Source of the DNA: Daucus carota subsp. sativus
Taxonomy: Eukaryota; Streptophyta; Magnoliopsida; Apiales; Apiaceae
Length of the DNA: 64,000 nt
NCBI RefSeq assembly: GCF_001625215.2
Contig: NC_030381.2
Span: 1,451,131 to 1,515,130, forward strand
Direction: 5' to 3'
Shown here: piece after piece, positions 14,495 to 24,400 of the stretch
How positions within the stretch are numbered: position 1 is the first letter of the stretch
Layout: each line of letters starts with the position of its first letter
The notes under the pieces: model-generated
Databases searched by the model: none
Told to the model about the DNA's origin: nothing
What the model saw: the letters and a program-made list of their open reading frames with translations, nothing else
Translations under genes and position numbers: made by a program

Positions 14495-14860
14495 GGCCGA
14501 ATAATCCCTGAACCATGTGTCTTCCTCAATGTAACTAGCTGATATTTTTACTAAAGCCCTTAGTGCACCTCAGATGCGCTTTTTGGGTTACATGCCTGGA
14601 CTTGTCTTGAATCATCTTTCAAGCTTGAGGGAAGGATCTCAAGATACGGTCATTTTAGTAAACTCAGTTTGAGTAATTTGAGCAAATCTGTTAGAGTTTG
14701 TTAGTATATATAGATTGATGTGCTGACATTGTGTAAACTCCTGATTTTGTACATACACTTTTCTGAATACAATTTGAAGCTTTAATGCTTCCGGTTCATC
14801 ATCTTCATATGAAGATATACTTAAATTATTAGAACTACTCCAAATACGTACACTGCACAT
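14495..14860 (+). mobile_element. Fossil 3' end of a Copia element (RNase H end plus possible LTR start)
   Basis: A plus-strand frame reads LADIFTKALSAPQMRFLGY, the conserved end of Copia RNase H, and is followed by a purine tract like a polypurine tract (GAGGGAAGG). The next 200 bases have LTR-like composition with a TATATATAG box. Only this 3' scrap is present; the rest of the element is missing, so it is an old, broken remnant. Confidence 0.75.
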
Positions 14861-15914
14861 GTTAGAGACTTAGAGTGCATGCATGAATTTAGTTTTCACA
14901 TATGATTAATTATTATAAAAGTAATTTTAAATCAAATACATTGCATGTGACTGATTCATGTTTTTAAAAATAATGAATTATAATTTATAAACATATTGAA
15001 ATTCGGTAAAATAATAAAATATAATTTTATCGATAAAGTACTAAAATATTATTATATCGATAAAATAATAAATTCGGTAAAATAATATTTTTTTCCCGGT
15101 CCCAAAGGTATTACTTTAAAGAGGTTTAACTGTACTCCAAATACATATGACCTAATGTCAGTCTTATATTCAGTTTTATATTGATCCTTATTTAAACTAT
15201 TAAATGATATTTGAATTTGTTCATTTTTCTTTAAAAATAAATTATATCTATTTTTAGAAGTCTGAATCATGCTTCGAGCAAGATTAACCATATTCATTTT
15301 TAATTTTAAACTCATTTATGTAAATAATTAGTTTATAAATATTAATTTATCATGTAAACAATACAAAAGATTTAAGAGAAAAAATAACTTGATCTTAAAT
15401 AAATAGAATAATAAGAAAAATAAAAATAAAACAATCTTTTTATACATGTGGTTAATATATTTCAGCATCTAGTTGAATGGTGGTGGTGTTCGCGGGGCTC
15501 GCCGCTTCTGCAGTTCAATCTAAAGAGGCCGAGGCTGTTTGTCTGAGATTAAAGTCTGAGTTTAAACTGAAAAGTGAAAATTCAGTTTAAAATCGGAAAT
15601 AAGTCAAAATCCGGTTAAAATCTTAGTTTGACGTACTTTTTCAATGACTTACAATTTTTTGAATTTTGGTTTTAATAAAAATTTCTTATAAATCATAAAT
15701 TATCAATAAATCAATTTTATTATTATTATTATTATATTTTTAATAATCTATAAATTTTCAATAAATCAACATTATCCAAACAAATATTTCAAACTACCAG
15801 CATTTCACATAAAATCACGTTAAATGTTAAATTATAAATCATAAACTAAAAATTCAACCAAACAAGTTTTAAACGGCATAGTTAAACTGGCCTGCGTAGT
15901 TAACTTTTTAAATG
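14861..15914. other. AT-rich intergenic sequence, no gene seen
   Basis: Short AT-rich repeats (for example ATAAAATAATAAAT-like stretches near 15000-15090) and no supportable frame. A GC-richer patch at 15478-15530 has no recognisable content. Confidence 0.4.
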
Positions 15915-16872
15915 CTTACTAGCTTATAGCCCGTGCAAGGCACGGGAGATTTTTAATCATTTATAAACTTTTTAAATATATTTTAAATGGTGTGAAAAAA
16001 TTTAATTTATAAATAATAAATTAAAATTGCATGTATCATGCCAAAGTATTAAATTCTTTCTATCAAATTTTAAATTATTTTAAGTAGAATATGTGACGCC
16101 AACTCCTATTAGATTATATTTATAAATGTATTTTATATTAGAATTATTATAATGTGATTTAAATATTTTTCTAAAAATTTTTATGGTTCAGGATTAAAAT
16201 TGATAAACACAATTTGTTTTGAATTCAGAAGATGAATCATAAACATGCAATAAGATGGTAGAATTTGTTTTGGATTAAAAAAAGTTTTTGTATTCGTTCC
16301 TCACATAAATCGGGCTTATTAATTTTAAATTATATTAGATAAAAATAATTTTGTGATGGTGCGATTTATATGTTTCTACAAATAAAATTGGTAGAAAATA
16401 TTTATTTTGGATTAAAAAAAATCATAAACACGTAAAATACAGAATTTGTTTTGGATTTAGAAAATGAATTATAAACAAGCAAGTAGATATCAGTTGTCTT
16501 ATGGAACAGAAGTTAATTTTGTTCTAATCTAACAGTGCTTATTTGTTCAATATATGATCCGGTGGATAAAAATCATTTTGTGACGATGCGATTTATACTA
16601 TTCTACAATTAAAGTTTGTAGAAAATATTTATTTTGAATTAAAAAAAACCAAAAACACACGAAAGATAGAATTTGTTTTGGATTCAGAAAAGTAATTATA
16701 AACATGCAAGTAGATGTCAGTTTCCTTATAGAACAGCATTTAATTTTGTTCTAATCTAACAGTACTTATTTGTTCAATATACGATCCAACGATCCAACGG
16801 ATGATAAGCTTTTGGACCATAGGACCATGCGACCAAATTATCTCCCTTACGCTTATTATATATAAGTATATA
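15915..16872. repeat. Dispersed repeat with GC hairpin, second member, with 235-bp internal repeats
   Basis: Starts ACTAGCTTATAGCCCGTGCA and continues AGGCACGGG, a perfect-looking CCCGTGC / GCACGGG hairpin. It ends CTTATTATATATAAGTATAT. These ends match the element at 3395-4765. The interior consists of about 2.6 diverged units of roughly 235 bp, marked by AATTTGTTTTGGATT and TTTGTTCTAATCTAACAG recurring at 16440-16530 and 16670-16770. No coding capacity. Confidence 0.6.
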
Positions 16873-16916
16873 ATGGTTTATTTATGAAGAGGAAGTCATG
16901 GGTTAATAGAATCTTT

Positions 16917-17197
16917 GGCACGGTTTGCTTTTGCTGTTGCAGACAACAAAAATAGCTTTTTGCTCAAAAGTAGGTGAAAAACTGTTTGATAAATCTAAAA
17001 GTAGCTTTTCTGAACAGCGCTGCTACAAATTTCAATGTAAAATTCATCAAAAATATTAATTTTTTATATTATAACTCGAAATAAGCACATACCAAAAAAA
17101 TTACCAAACAGTTATCCGATTCTACAATAACATTTTTTTTACCAGTATTTTTTTCCAAACAGCACAGTAATTTAGAACAGCACTCTCAAACAGACTC
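16917..17197. mobile_element. Possible MITE (PIF/Harbinger-like), worn
   Basis: The left end GGCACGGTTTGCTTTTG and right end CTCTCAAACAGACTC are loosely inverted (xCTGTTTGxGA type), and internal blocks AAAAGTAGCTTTT and GAACAGC recur near both sides. The target duplication is not clean, so class and borders are tentative. Confidence 0.4.
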
Positions 17198-17213
17198 TTA
17201 GTCGGATAACTAA

Positions 17214-17494
17214 TACTCCCTCTGTTTGTAAAAAAATTGACGTTTGAGAGTTTTGCATAAGTATTAAGAAAGTCATTTATTTTTGTTTAGATTTAGTTAA
17301 TGTGGGAGCTTATTTCCTTTTAGGACCTTTGAGATTGAGAACACCTCCTGCCTTCCAAACAGATTACTACTACATTGGCAACGTTGAAAATAATTTGATT
17401 GTCTTATTGTCTGCTTTTGAGAATTGAGAGCGACAATTAATAAAAAACAAAAAAGGATTTCCAAAACCTCATCTAATTACAAACAGAGGGAGTA
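17214..17494. mobile_element. Stowaway-type MITE
   Basis: Ends are TACTCCCTCTGTTTGTAA and its exact inverse TTACAAACAGAGGGAGTA, including the TA target site on each side. Non-coding interior, 281 bp. Confidence 0.9.
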
Positions 17495-17533
17495 ACTTAG
17501 TTTTCCGTATAAAATATAAGACACAAAGCGTCA

Positions 17534-17549
17534 ACGCGCAATAACGCGT
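17534..17549 (+). promoter_or_regulatory. Paired CGCG boxes upstream of SRC2-like gene B
   Basis: ACGCGC at 17534 and ACGCGT at 17544 both fit the vCGCGb consensus of CAMTA factors. The second lies in a stretch shared with gene A (ATAACGCGTAAAA). In gene B the box is about 660 bp from the nearest TATA box because AT-rich sequence has expanded between them. Confidence 0.5.
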
Positions 17550-17578
17550 AAAAACGTCACATTTCGCCGGTCCAAACG

Positions 17579-17603
17579 CCCCCCCCCCCCCCCCCCCCCC
17601 CCC
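17579..17603. repeat. Run of 25 C residues
   Basis: An uninterrupted poly(C) tract next to the CGCG boxes of gene B. Such tracts are rare in AT-rich plant DNA and unstable in copying, so the length may vary between individuals or be an assembly estimate. Confidence 0.9.
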
Positions 17604-18005
17604 GGCAGGCAAAAACCCAGCCACCATAACTTGAATGAACTTAATATGTGACGAATAAGATTAATTTCAAATATTTTATAAATGAATTAAATCACTGTAA
17701 CCGAAAATTCAGATATACATTATAAGACAATTTTTTTTAAAAAAAATGACTTATTTCTTAAAGTAAAGAAATAGATAAAAAGTGATAAGTAAATAAATTA
17801 ATAAATTATTTGAAAAAAAGTAAAAACTCTGAAAAGATAAAATTCTCAAATGAGTAAAAAAAGCAGAAGTTAGAAGTATCTTCTGCTTCCCTTTGTTTTA
17901 AAAGTAAAGTTATTTACTTATTGAAAGTAATTATAAACTTGCATGATCATCAAGTAATTTTTTGAATATATTTAATTGAAATTTTGATAAATTTATATAT
18001 ATATA

Positions 18006-18049
<44 letters not shown>

Positions 18050-18190
18050 CACTATATCTGATTTTTGATTTTATATAGATTTTAAATAAAAATTTCTTTA
18101 AAGTATGATTACAATCTTTTGGAATCCTGGCCCGATACTGAATAGAAAAGATGTCAACTGATGTTGTAAAACTTTTTAGCAGGAAAATGG
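17604..18190. other. AT-rich promoter-distal stretch of gene B with (TA)n repeat
   Basis: No gene. An imperfect TA dinucleotide repeat fills about 17994-18050. The stretch separates the shared upstream block of gene B from its TATA boxes and has no counterpart in gene A. Confidence 0.5.
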
Positions 18191-18208
18191 CGACCACCTC
18201 AATCCCTC

Positions 18209-18276
18209 TATATAAGCAGACACAAACATTTGTTTTGTATACAACCCCTCTTTCTCTCTGACCCCCTCTATATAAG
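18209..18276 (+). promoter_or_regulatory. Duplicated TATA box of SRC2-like gene B
   Basis: Two TATATAAG boxes, 18209-18216 and 18269-18276, sit in a 60-bp tandem duplication in which CCTCTATATAAG and TTTTGTAT recur. Initiation from the upstream box would place the in-frame ATG at 18298 inside the mRNA; initiation from the downstream box would leave only the ATG at 18334. Confidence 0.65.
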
Positions 18277-18333
18277 TTCACCCAACCTTTATTTTGTATG
18301 CAACCATTTCTCCCCCTCCCTAAGAAAGCAAAC

Positions 18334-18927
18334 ATGGATGGTTACATATTAAATATCCATAGCATTGCTGCACAAGGCCTCAGCAAAGCAAGTCCATACT
18401 ATGCTCGCGTCTCCATTCTAGGCGACCATCAGATCACAGAGTGGACAACGCATGTGGATACACAAGGCGGCAACAATCCAAGATGGAACCAACAGAGGAC
18501 CATAATGCTCAACAAGTCTCATGTGCACCGGGAACTTGTGTATGTCGTGGTCAAGATATTTAAGAAGAGGTCTGTGCTGGATAAGTGTGTAGGACAAGTA
18601 CGTGTCCCCGTTGGCCAAACCATCGACTACGAGACTCAGAGGTTTGCGCTTTCAAGAAGCAAGTTTCAGATCAACCAGGCCAAAGGGGCAATAAAACTTG
18701 CTTGTCGGATCCAGCCACTTCAAGTGACTGCTGCTGAAACTCACGACGCTCATCATGCTCAGCCTGCTGCAGCAGCTTCCTCTTCCAGTTATCAACAAGG
18801 TTTCTGGTATCCACCACCAGCAGCTTATTACCAGCCTATGCCGCAACATCCCCAGAGGCCTAATAAACTAGGACTTGGTGCAGTTGTGCCCCTAGTTATG
18901 ATGGCTGCTAATATCTTATTTCAGTAA
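18334..18927 (+). CDS. SRC2-like C2-domain protein, copy B
   Basis: Single exon, 197 residues from this ATG, which has a good context (AACATGGAT) and aligns with the start of copy A. An in-frame ATG at 18298 would add 12 residues (MQPFLPLPKKAN). The C2 domain (residues 1 to about 125) is nearly identical to copy A, with scattered substitutions such as NKTNV to NKSHV. The tail is shorter, keeps the YQQGFWYPPP and YYQPMPQ motifs, and stops after MMAANILFQ. It therefore lacks the final SLPDVIPSDFW found in copies A and C. Function as for copy A: a stress-linked, probably membrane-associated C2 protein. The truncated C-terminus is the main difference and could weaken whatever that tail does. Confidence 0.87.
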   Translation: MDGYILNIHSIAAQGLSKASPYYARVSILGDHQITEWTTHVDTQGGNNPRWNQQRTIMLNKSHVHRELVYVVVKIFKKRSVLDKCVGQVRVPVGQTIDYETQRFALSRSKFQINQAKGAIKLACRIQPLQVTAAETHDAHHAQPAAAASSSSYQQGFWYPPPAAYYQPMPQHPQRPNKLGLGAVVPLVMMAANILFQ

Positions 18928-19202
18928 GACTGTGCCACAGATGGCGAATAATTTAGGGGATGATGATATTTGTGGTTTGGGCCATCATTCTAGTGTTTGG
19001 TTCTTGACATTTTTGTGTGTGATTGTTGATTTCTTATTGTACTATCTTGTTATTGTAACATCTTGTTTCAATATATTAATGTTTTGTGATTCTTGTCCAT
19101 AACATAAATATATATATTCATGCCCTTTTGTTCAACTTAAATTTCTCACTAATAGAGATCAAGTCACTCCAAACTTTAGTGAAAAGGAATACAACTTTTA
19201 AA

Positions 19203-19282
19203 GGCAAATAAGAGGCCTACTCATCAGTCACTCGTGTCATCCCTTAACCTCTTCTCTTATGTTACAGGAAATCAAGGAAAAT
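19203..19282 (+). pseudogene. Copied fragment of ADH3 intron 8 / exon 9 boundary (behind copy B)
   Basis: Shorter version of the scrap behind copy A. It keeps AAATAAGAGGCCTACTC, CAGTCACTCGTG and the acceptor region TTATGTTACAGGAAATCAAGG. It shares the AGGAAAATG continuation with the copy-A fragment rather than with ADH3 itself, so both derive from one capture. Confidence 0.82.
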
Positions 19283-19823
19283 GTCTAAAGTACAGAAATC
19301 AGTTTTTATGAAAATATCAGAGTTTTCAATAGCGAAGACTGCACTTTTCGGATAAACGAATTCCAGGACTTATTTTAATCACAAAAATTGGTTTATACTG
19401 AAATACAATAATTCCGTAATCACTAGACACTTATTGTATTATATAATTTCATCTAAAAGGGATTATCTGATTTTAAAGTAGCATTACATCTGATTCTTAG
19501 AAATAGACCTTTGAAGTTTGGATATTAGAAATTAGAATACTATAAAAACCATTTGACTATATGTTAAACCTTCTGTCATCCATCCTTTTTTGCCTTCCTA
19601 CCCCTCACTTGTTTTAACATTTCAATCGGAAAGGTTTTCTCTCCAACAGACTTATACATGGGGTTTTATTTTCTGATAACCAGATTTTAAGATCTTGGAA
19701 GCAAACATATTAAACACTTTAAGGTCAAAAATCCTCTTAAACCTTATTTTTTAAAGGTTAAGGAGGTTCAAGTCCCCTATAAGTTTAAAAGGTTAAACTC
19801 CCCCCAAGGTTCTGCTTAGCCTC
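19283..19823. other. Intergenic sequence upstream of copy C
   Basis: No gene. AT-rich up to about 19560, then mixed sequence leading into the copy C promoter. AAGGTTAA-type short repeats occur at 19738-19810. Confidence 0.4.
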
Positions 19824-19830
19824 TATATAA
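19824..19830 (+). promoter_or_regulatory. TATA box of SRC2-like gene C
   Basis: TATATAA followed by a pyrimidine-rich leader (CTCTCTCTCTTTATCTCTCT at 19881-19900). It lies 97 bp before the ATG at 19927. Confidence 0.6.
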
Positions 19831-19926
19831 GCTGACTTAAGGTCTTAAGCTTTTGTATCCAACACAACAGATTATCATATCTCTCTCTCTTTATCTCTCT
19901 TGATCCTTTCTAATTCAGTTTTGCCA

Positions 19927-20874
19927 ATGACAAGACCAGCATTGCAGCCTTACCAATCTCTCATAGATACTATTCCCAAAAAAGGCGTGAGTGAAGCAAA
20001 CCTGGATCATATCATTTTCAAAATCCACAGCATTGCCGTGGAAGGCCTGATCAAGGCAAGTCCATACTATGCTGAGGTCTCTGTTGTAGGCGATGATGAG
20101 ATTACAAAGTGGACTACTTGTGTGGATAAACAAGGTGGCAAGAATCCGAAATGGAACAAGGAGAGGACGGTAATGCTCAACAGGACTAATGTGCATCGAA
20201 ACAATGTATATGTTGTGGTGAAGATATATGAGAAAGGGATTGTTTTGGACAACTGTGTCGGAGAAGTACGTGTCCCTGTTGGCGAAAGGATCGACTATGA
20301 GACTGAGAGATTCACACTTGTAAGAAGTAAGTTTCAGGTCAAGAAGGCCAGAGGGGCAATAAAACTTGCTTGTCAGATTGAGGCAGTTCAAGTGACTGCT
20401 GAAACTCACGAGGTTGTCGTTGCTTCTCCAGCTCGATCCGCTAATGCTAAACCAGAAGAAATCTTTAACTCTTCCGTTGATGACGTTGCTGCAGTTTTTG
20501 CCCACCAAGCTGCTCCTGCTCCAGCTCCAGCTCCAGCTTACGCCCACCAAGCTGCTCCTGCTCCTGCTGCTACGGCTTTCTCTGGAATGACTGCACATAA
20601 CCTATCATATGAGCCGGCTCCCTACTCTCAAGTTCCCCCTGTTCCACCTTCGCCAGTAAGTTTTTCTTCGCCTGTTAATTATCAACAAGGTGCCCCAGGC
20701 TTCTGGTATCCACCACCACCACCACCTTATTACCAGCCTATGCCGCAACAGCCCACGAGGCTGAATGATCTAGGAGTTGGTGCATTTGCGCCCCTAGTTA
20801 TGATGGCTGCTAATACGTTCGGAACATCACTTCCTGATGTGGTTTCATCAGACTTCTGGTCATCATTTGGTTGA
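19927..20874 (+). CDS. SRC2-like C2-domain protein, copy C (long form)
   Basis: Single exon, 315 residues from the ATG at 19927. An N-terminal extension of about 32 residues (MTRPALQPYQSLIDTIPKKG) precedes the C2 domain; the base triplet that starts copies A and B is CTG here. The C2 domain at about 33-160 is the most diverged of the three and more charged (DNCVGEVRVPVGERIDYETE). The linker at 165-260 is rich in Ala and Pro, with a HQAAPAPAPAP block repeated twice. The tail shares FWYPPPPPPYYQPMPQ with copies A and B, followed by the LGVGAFAPLVMMAANTFG stretch and SLPDVVSSDFW. It is probably the oldest member of the cluster. No ADH3 scrap follows it, unlike A and B. Role: SRC2-type stress-associated C2 protein. 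Confidence 0.87.
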   Translation: MTRPALQPYQSLIDTIPKKGVSEANLDHIIFKIHSIAVEGLIKASPYYAEVSVVGDDEITKWTTCVDKQGGKNPKWNKERTVMLNRTNVHRNNVYVVVKIYEKGIVLDNCVGEVRVPVGERIDYETERFTLVRSKFQVKKARGAIKLACQIEAVQVTAETHEVVVASPARSANAKPEEIFNSSVDDVAAVFAHQAAPAPAPAPAYAHQAAPAPAATAFSGMTAHNLSYEPAPYSQVPPVPPSPVSFSSPVNYQQGAPGFWYPPPPPPYYQPMPQQPTRLNDLGVGAFAPLVMMAANTFGTSLPDVVSSDFWSSFG

Positions 20875-21301
20875 TTATCTTGATTTCATTAATGATTTCC
20901 AAATTTTGGGGATGATGACATTTGTATTTTGGGCCATCATCTGGGTGTTTGACTGTTGTTGATTGTTTATTGTAATATCTTGTTTCAATGTATTAATGTT
21001 TTGTGATTCTTATCTATAAATACAATATATTCACCCTTTGTTAAACTTCAGTTATCAGTAATAGGAAAGACCAAAAGCTAATCAAGTCACTCCAAACTTT
21101 AGTGAAAAGGTATACAACTTTTGAAGTGGGTAGTTTAGAAAATGAAAAGGCCTAAACTGGCATAGACATTGTTTACAAATATCATTAGTACATGAATGAC
21201 TTTCTTTGCTGATCTAATTCACTCTGAACAACCGGCATACACAACACTTCTAGTCAAAGTATAGAGGATCATGATCTTTCAACTTGTTATTGATGACCAT
21301 C
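20875..21301. other. 3' region of SRC2-like copy C meeting the 3' end of the TTC4 gene
   Basis: Contains the 3' untranslated sequence shared by all three SRC2-like genes (GGGGATGATGA, TTGTTTCAAT, CAAGTCACTCCAAACTTTAG). The two neighbouring genes converge here. Nothing else seen. Confidence 0.6.
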
Positions 21302-24300
21302 TCACGGCGGAGGAGCCCATTTCCCCGCTTTGAACTTCTTATAGAAACTCGACTTAGCTGAGACAACATAGAATACTGCAGGAAAGGTATGAAAGAAGAA
21401 TCAGACAAACAGAACACAACAAAAGTAGACAAGGCTGCAAGGATAACATACCCTACGTCAACTGAAAAAGATGACATACCAGGAATACCAGGGATTAGAA
21501 AGTTGGGTTCTCTCAGAACATCATAAAGTGTTCGCTTTTCATTTACTTTAATCCACTTGGAGCGACCTTGGCCTATGAAATGAAAAACTGTTCTTGTCAA
21601 TGACTGAACTGTATTTCAGAGAAAAAACGTAGAATCCACCGGAGAAATCTAAAAAAGAAATTGCAAAACAGAAGAAAGACAGAATCACGGATCAGGAAAT
21701 GCAGGGATGACGGAACAAACCATTTGAATTGACGTCATTCACTGAGTATTCATCAGCATGTTTCTCATCATCATCAAAGCTTTCAATATGAGAACCAACA
21801 GTCCCCTCCAAGAAATAGCGAAGACTGTCCTTTTTAGAAAGACGAACTCCAGAAGCAGCCTGGTGAATTATTATTTACAAATAATCAAATTGTTTTGAAA
21901 TATAGAATTTCTACCGGATAAAAGGGATGAAGGGGGTGGCAATCAGAACTTCTGCGAGGCTAAAGGCTCACCAGTCCCAATTTGTAGCGGAAAGGACTAA
22001 TTTATACCCAAAATGTCAAGTGGTAAAGCAAAAAATAATATTGAAAGGAAAAATCTGTCTGTTTCAATCTTTTCGACATTCAGCTGAAACAGAAAATATG
22101 TAGTATACATTGTAACTTTTTGAATGTGTAGAAAGCGGGAGCCATATTGGTTGTCGCGATGTATGTTTCATCTGCTGCTTTGCTACTATTGTTATTTATG
22201 TGAATTTCCTATAACATTCTCATAGTTTGCTTTTTTAGGGACAGGCCTTTGCAATAGCTTTTGACAATCAGATAGCAACAATAAACTATAGTCTATAGGA
22301 AGTAAAACACACCTAATTACCGCTTAAAATATATATAACACGAAATATGCTACTGAGAGCAAATTGTAGTTTGTTACTGAAGCCTTTTATCTGGAATTAT
22401 AAGTTTATGACCGTATAATAGTTGGGGTAAATTATTATCAAACAGTAGCTCATAAGTTAGTAAAGAAAGAAAAGGCATATTAGAAAATAAGCAAACCTCA
22501 TAGTACAGTTCAATAGCCTCCCGCTTGTAAGCATTTTCTCTATCCCATGGCAAGGGAGGACTATCTTCTGCAAACATGTTTGAAGGTCAAGGATGGCAGT
22601 TTTTAAGTATTTCTACAAGTGGTAAGCTACTCCTATCTAGCCACGGTGAACAGCATTAAACAATACAACATGGCGTTTTCATGATTTTCTAGTAGTGCTA
22701 GCTATTCCTGGATATAACAAACCCTAACAAGCTAATAAAAAAGGATATCATGTCAAGATGAGCTGAAAACATGTCAGTCTCACAGAAGTCCTCGATGAAG
22801 TCGCTGGACATGACCTCTGCATATAGAAGAAGAACAGGCCAATGAAGGATGTTATCTTTATCTATCATCGGCTTCTTTACTCCGGTGAGTTCCTGGAACA
22901 TGGCCTTCCCAAACTTGATTCCTCTATCTTCAATAGCAGAGACAAGTTTCTGCGTAGTATATAACTAGACAATATGAAGAAGTGCAGGATACACAACAAA
23001 AGTTAATCATTTCCTTCCACTAATTTACGGCAAACTCAGTAAATTTACTACACCTTAGCTGCTGACAGAGCTTTAGAAACTTGAGCTTCGCGGAGCTCAT
23101 TCTCTGATTTCTGCAGAGAAATCTGGCTAAAAAGCTTCTTCAATTCTTCATTATCTGGAAACTGCTCCAGACCTTTTTGACAATATGATTCTGCTTCGGC
23201 CAGCAGTTTTAGAGACAAGGACGCTTTCACGGCTCTATAGTATGCCTACAATTATGATACATACAACCATTCATTGAATATACATAATATAATGTTTAAC
23301 ATAGATGATCCAAGTATTTAAACCTTAGCGTAGGTGGGAGAGAGCTTGATCGCCTGTTCAGCATCTAATAGAGCGCGCCTGTAATTTCCCAGTTGTAAAT
23401 TCACATGAGCTCTATTTGAAAACAGAACCGAGCTCTCAGCATCACTTAAAGCTTTTTGATTAATTGCCCTGGTGTAGCAATCAATAGCATCAGAGTAATG
23501 CTTTTTTCCCATCTTGACATACTCATTACCCTTTTCCTGTAAGACCATTGAAATTTTTTTAAAATATTTTCGTGGAGTGATTACAAAACATCTATAATTG
23601 TATAAAATAAGATATTCTCTTAATATTTTGAAGGAAAAAAACCAGTCTAACAGACAGTCAAGAGCATCCAACTCCAGTCCTTTACTTCCAACATATATGA
23701 TTGTTATCTTAGTCAGGATTCTACCACATGGAAAATTCTCCTTTAAATACATCCTAACGTATCTAATCACTAGCTATGCATTAATCTTTATCAAACTAGC
23801 TACCTCTCTAACACAGTCCGCCCAGTGAACAATATAATCATAGCCTAAACAACTTGCACAACCTTACTTAAGTTCAACAATCTACCCGTTCTTACTTCCA
23901 AGGTACCCATAATCTTACTGAAAAACTATAAATCCTCGAATCATGCCACTATACAGCCAAACTTCCATCTCTTAATTCTTGACATACATAAACCAAATAC
24001 CATCAAATTCTTAACAAAGAAACAAATTGTGCTTAAAAATATGAACTTTACTAACCAAGAAACAAAAATCTTCTTAAAAATGTGAACTTTACTAACCAAG
24101 AAACATAATTGTGCTTAAAATTGTGAATTTTTCGACAAAGAAACAAAACCAAAAAAAAATCACATGGCACAACATTTAATTTAAAACCCATATCAGCAAA
24201 GCTATCAACTTGCACAAAATTTAAGAGTATGTATGTATATGTAAACAAAAAAAATATAAAAAAATGAGATAAAAATGAAAAGGAAAGAGCTAGACCTTAA

Positions 24301-24400
24301 GTTCAACAGCAGCAGACACTTTGATAGCATTGATAGCAGCAAGATCATCTGCCTCCCTCTGGGTTTCGGGTTCTGACCCGGGTTCTAACCATAGTGCCAT
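21302..24400 (-). CDS. TTC4: TTC4 / Cns1-type TPR co-chaperone
   Basis: Eight exons read on the minus strand: 24400-24296, 23536-23324, 23245-23054, 22949-22749, 22577-22497, 21859-21721, 21572-21480, 21375-21302. They join in frame to 365 residues. TPR repeats occupy about 36-145 (EKGNEYVKMGKKHYSDAIDC, NRAHVNLQLGNYRRAL, AYYRAVKASLSL), followed by a charged helix. The C-terminal half is the 'wheel'-type domain of TTC4 (HWPVLLLYAE, SPPLPWD, TLYDVLREPNFLIPGIPVFY) and ends KAGKWAPPP. TTC4/Cns1 proteins bind Hsp90 and Hsp70 and assist folding of essential clients. All introns are GT-AG except the fourth, which starts ATATCCTT and ends AC (see separate entry). The gene looks intact. Confidence 0.93.
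22578..22748 (-). other. Probable U12-type AT-AC intron in the TTC4 gene
   Basis: The exon 4 coding sequence ends HLDM at 22749 and exon 5 resumes MFAEDSPPLPW at 22577. No GT-AG pair joins these in frame at the conserved place. Read on the minus strand, the intron begins ATATCCTT, the exact 5' splice consensus of U12 introns. It ends with a branch-site-like ATCCTTGAC about ten bases before a terminal AC. The 171-bp length and preserved frame both fit. Confidence 0.85.
24009..24155. repeat. About 39-bp tandem repeat in TTC4 intron 1
   Basis: Three to four diverged units with the core ACTAACCAAGAAACA and TGTGCTTAAAA. They lie inside the 759-bp first intron and have no coding meaning. Confidence 0.7.

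Noticed and set aside
19900-19926. Earlier start for SRC2-like copy C
   Set aside because: The first codon there is TTG, not ATG; the ATG at 19927 is the first usable one.
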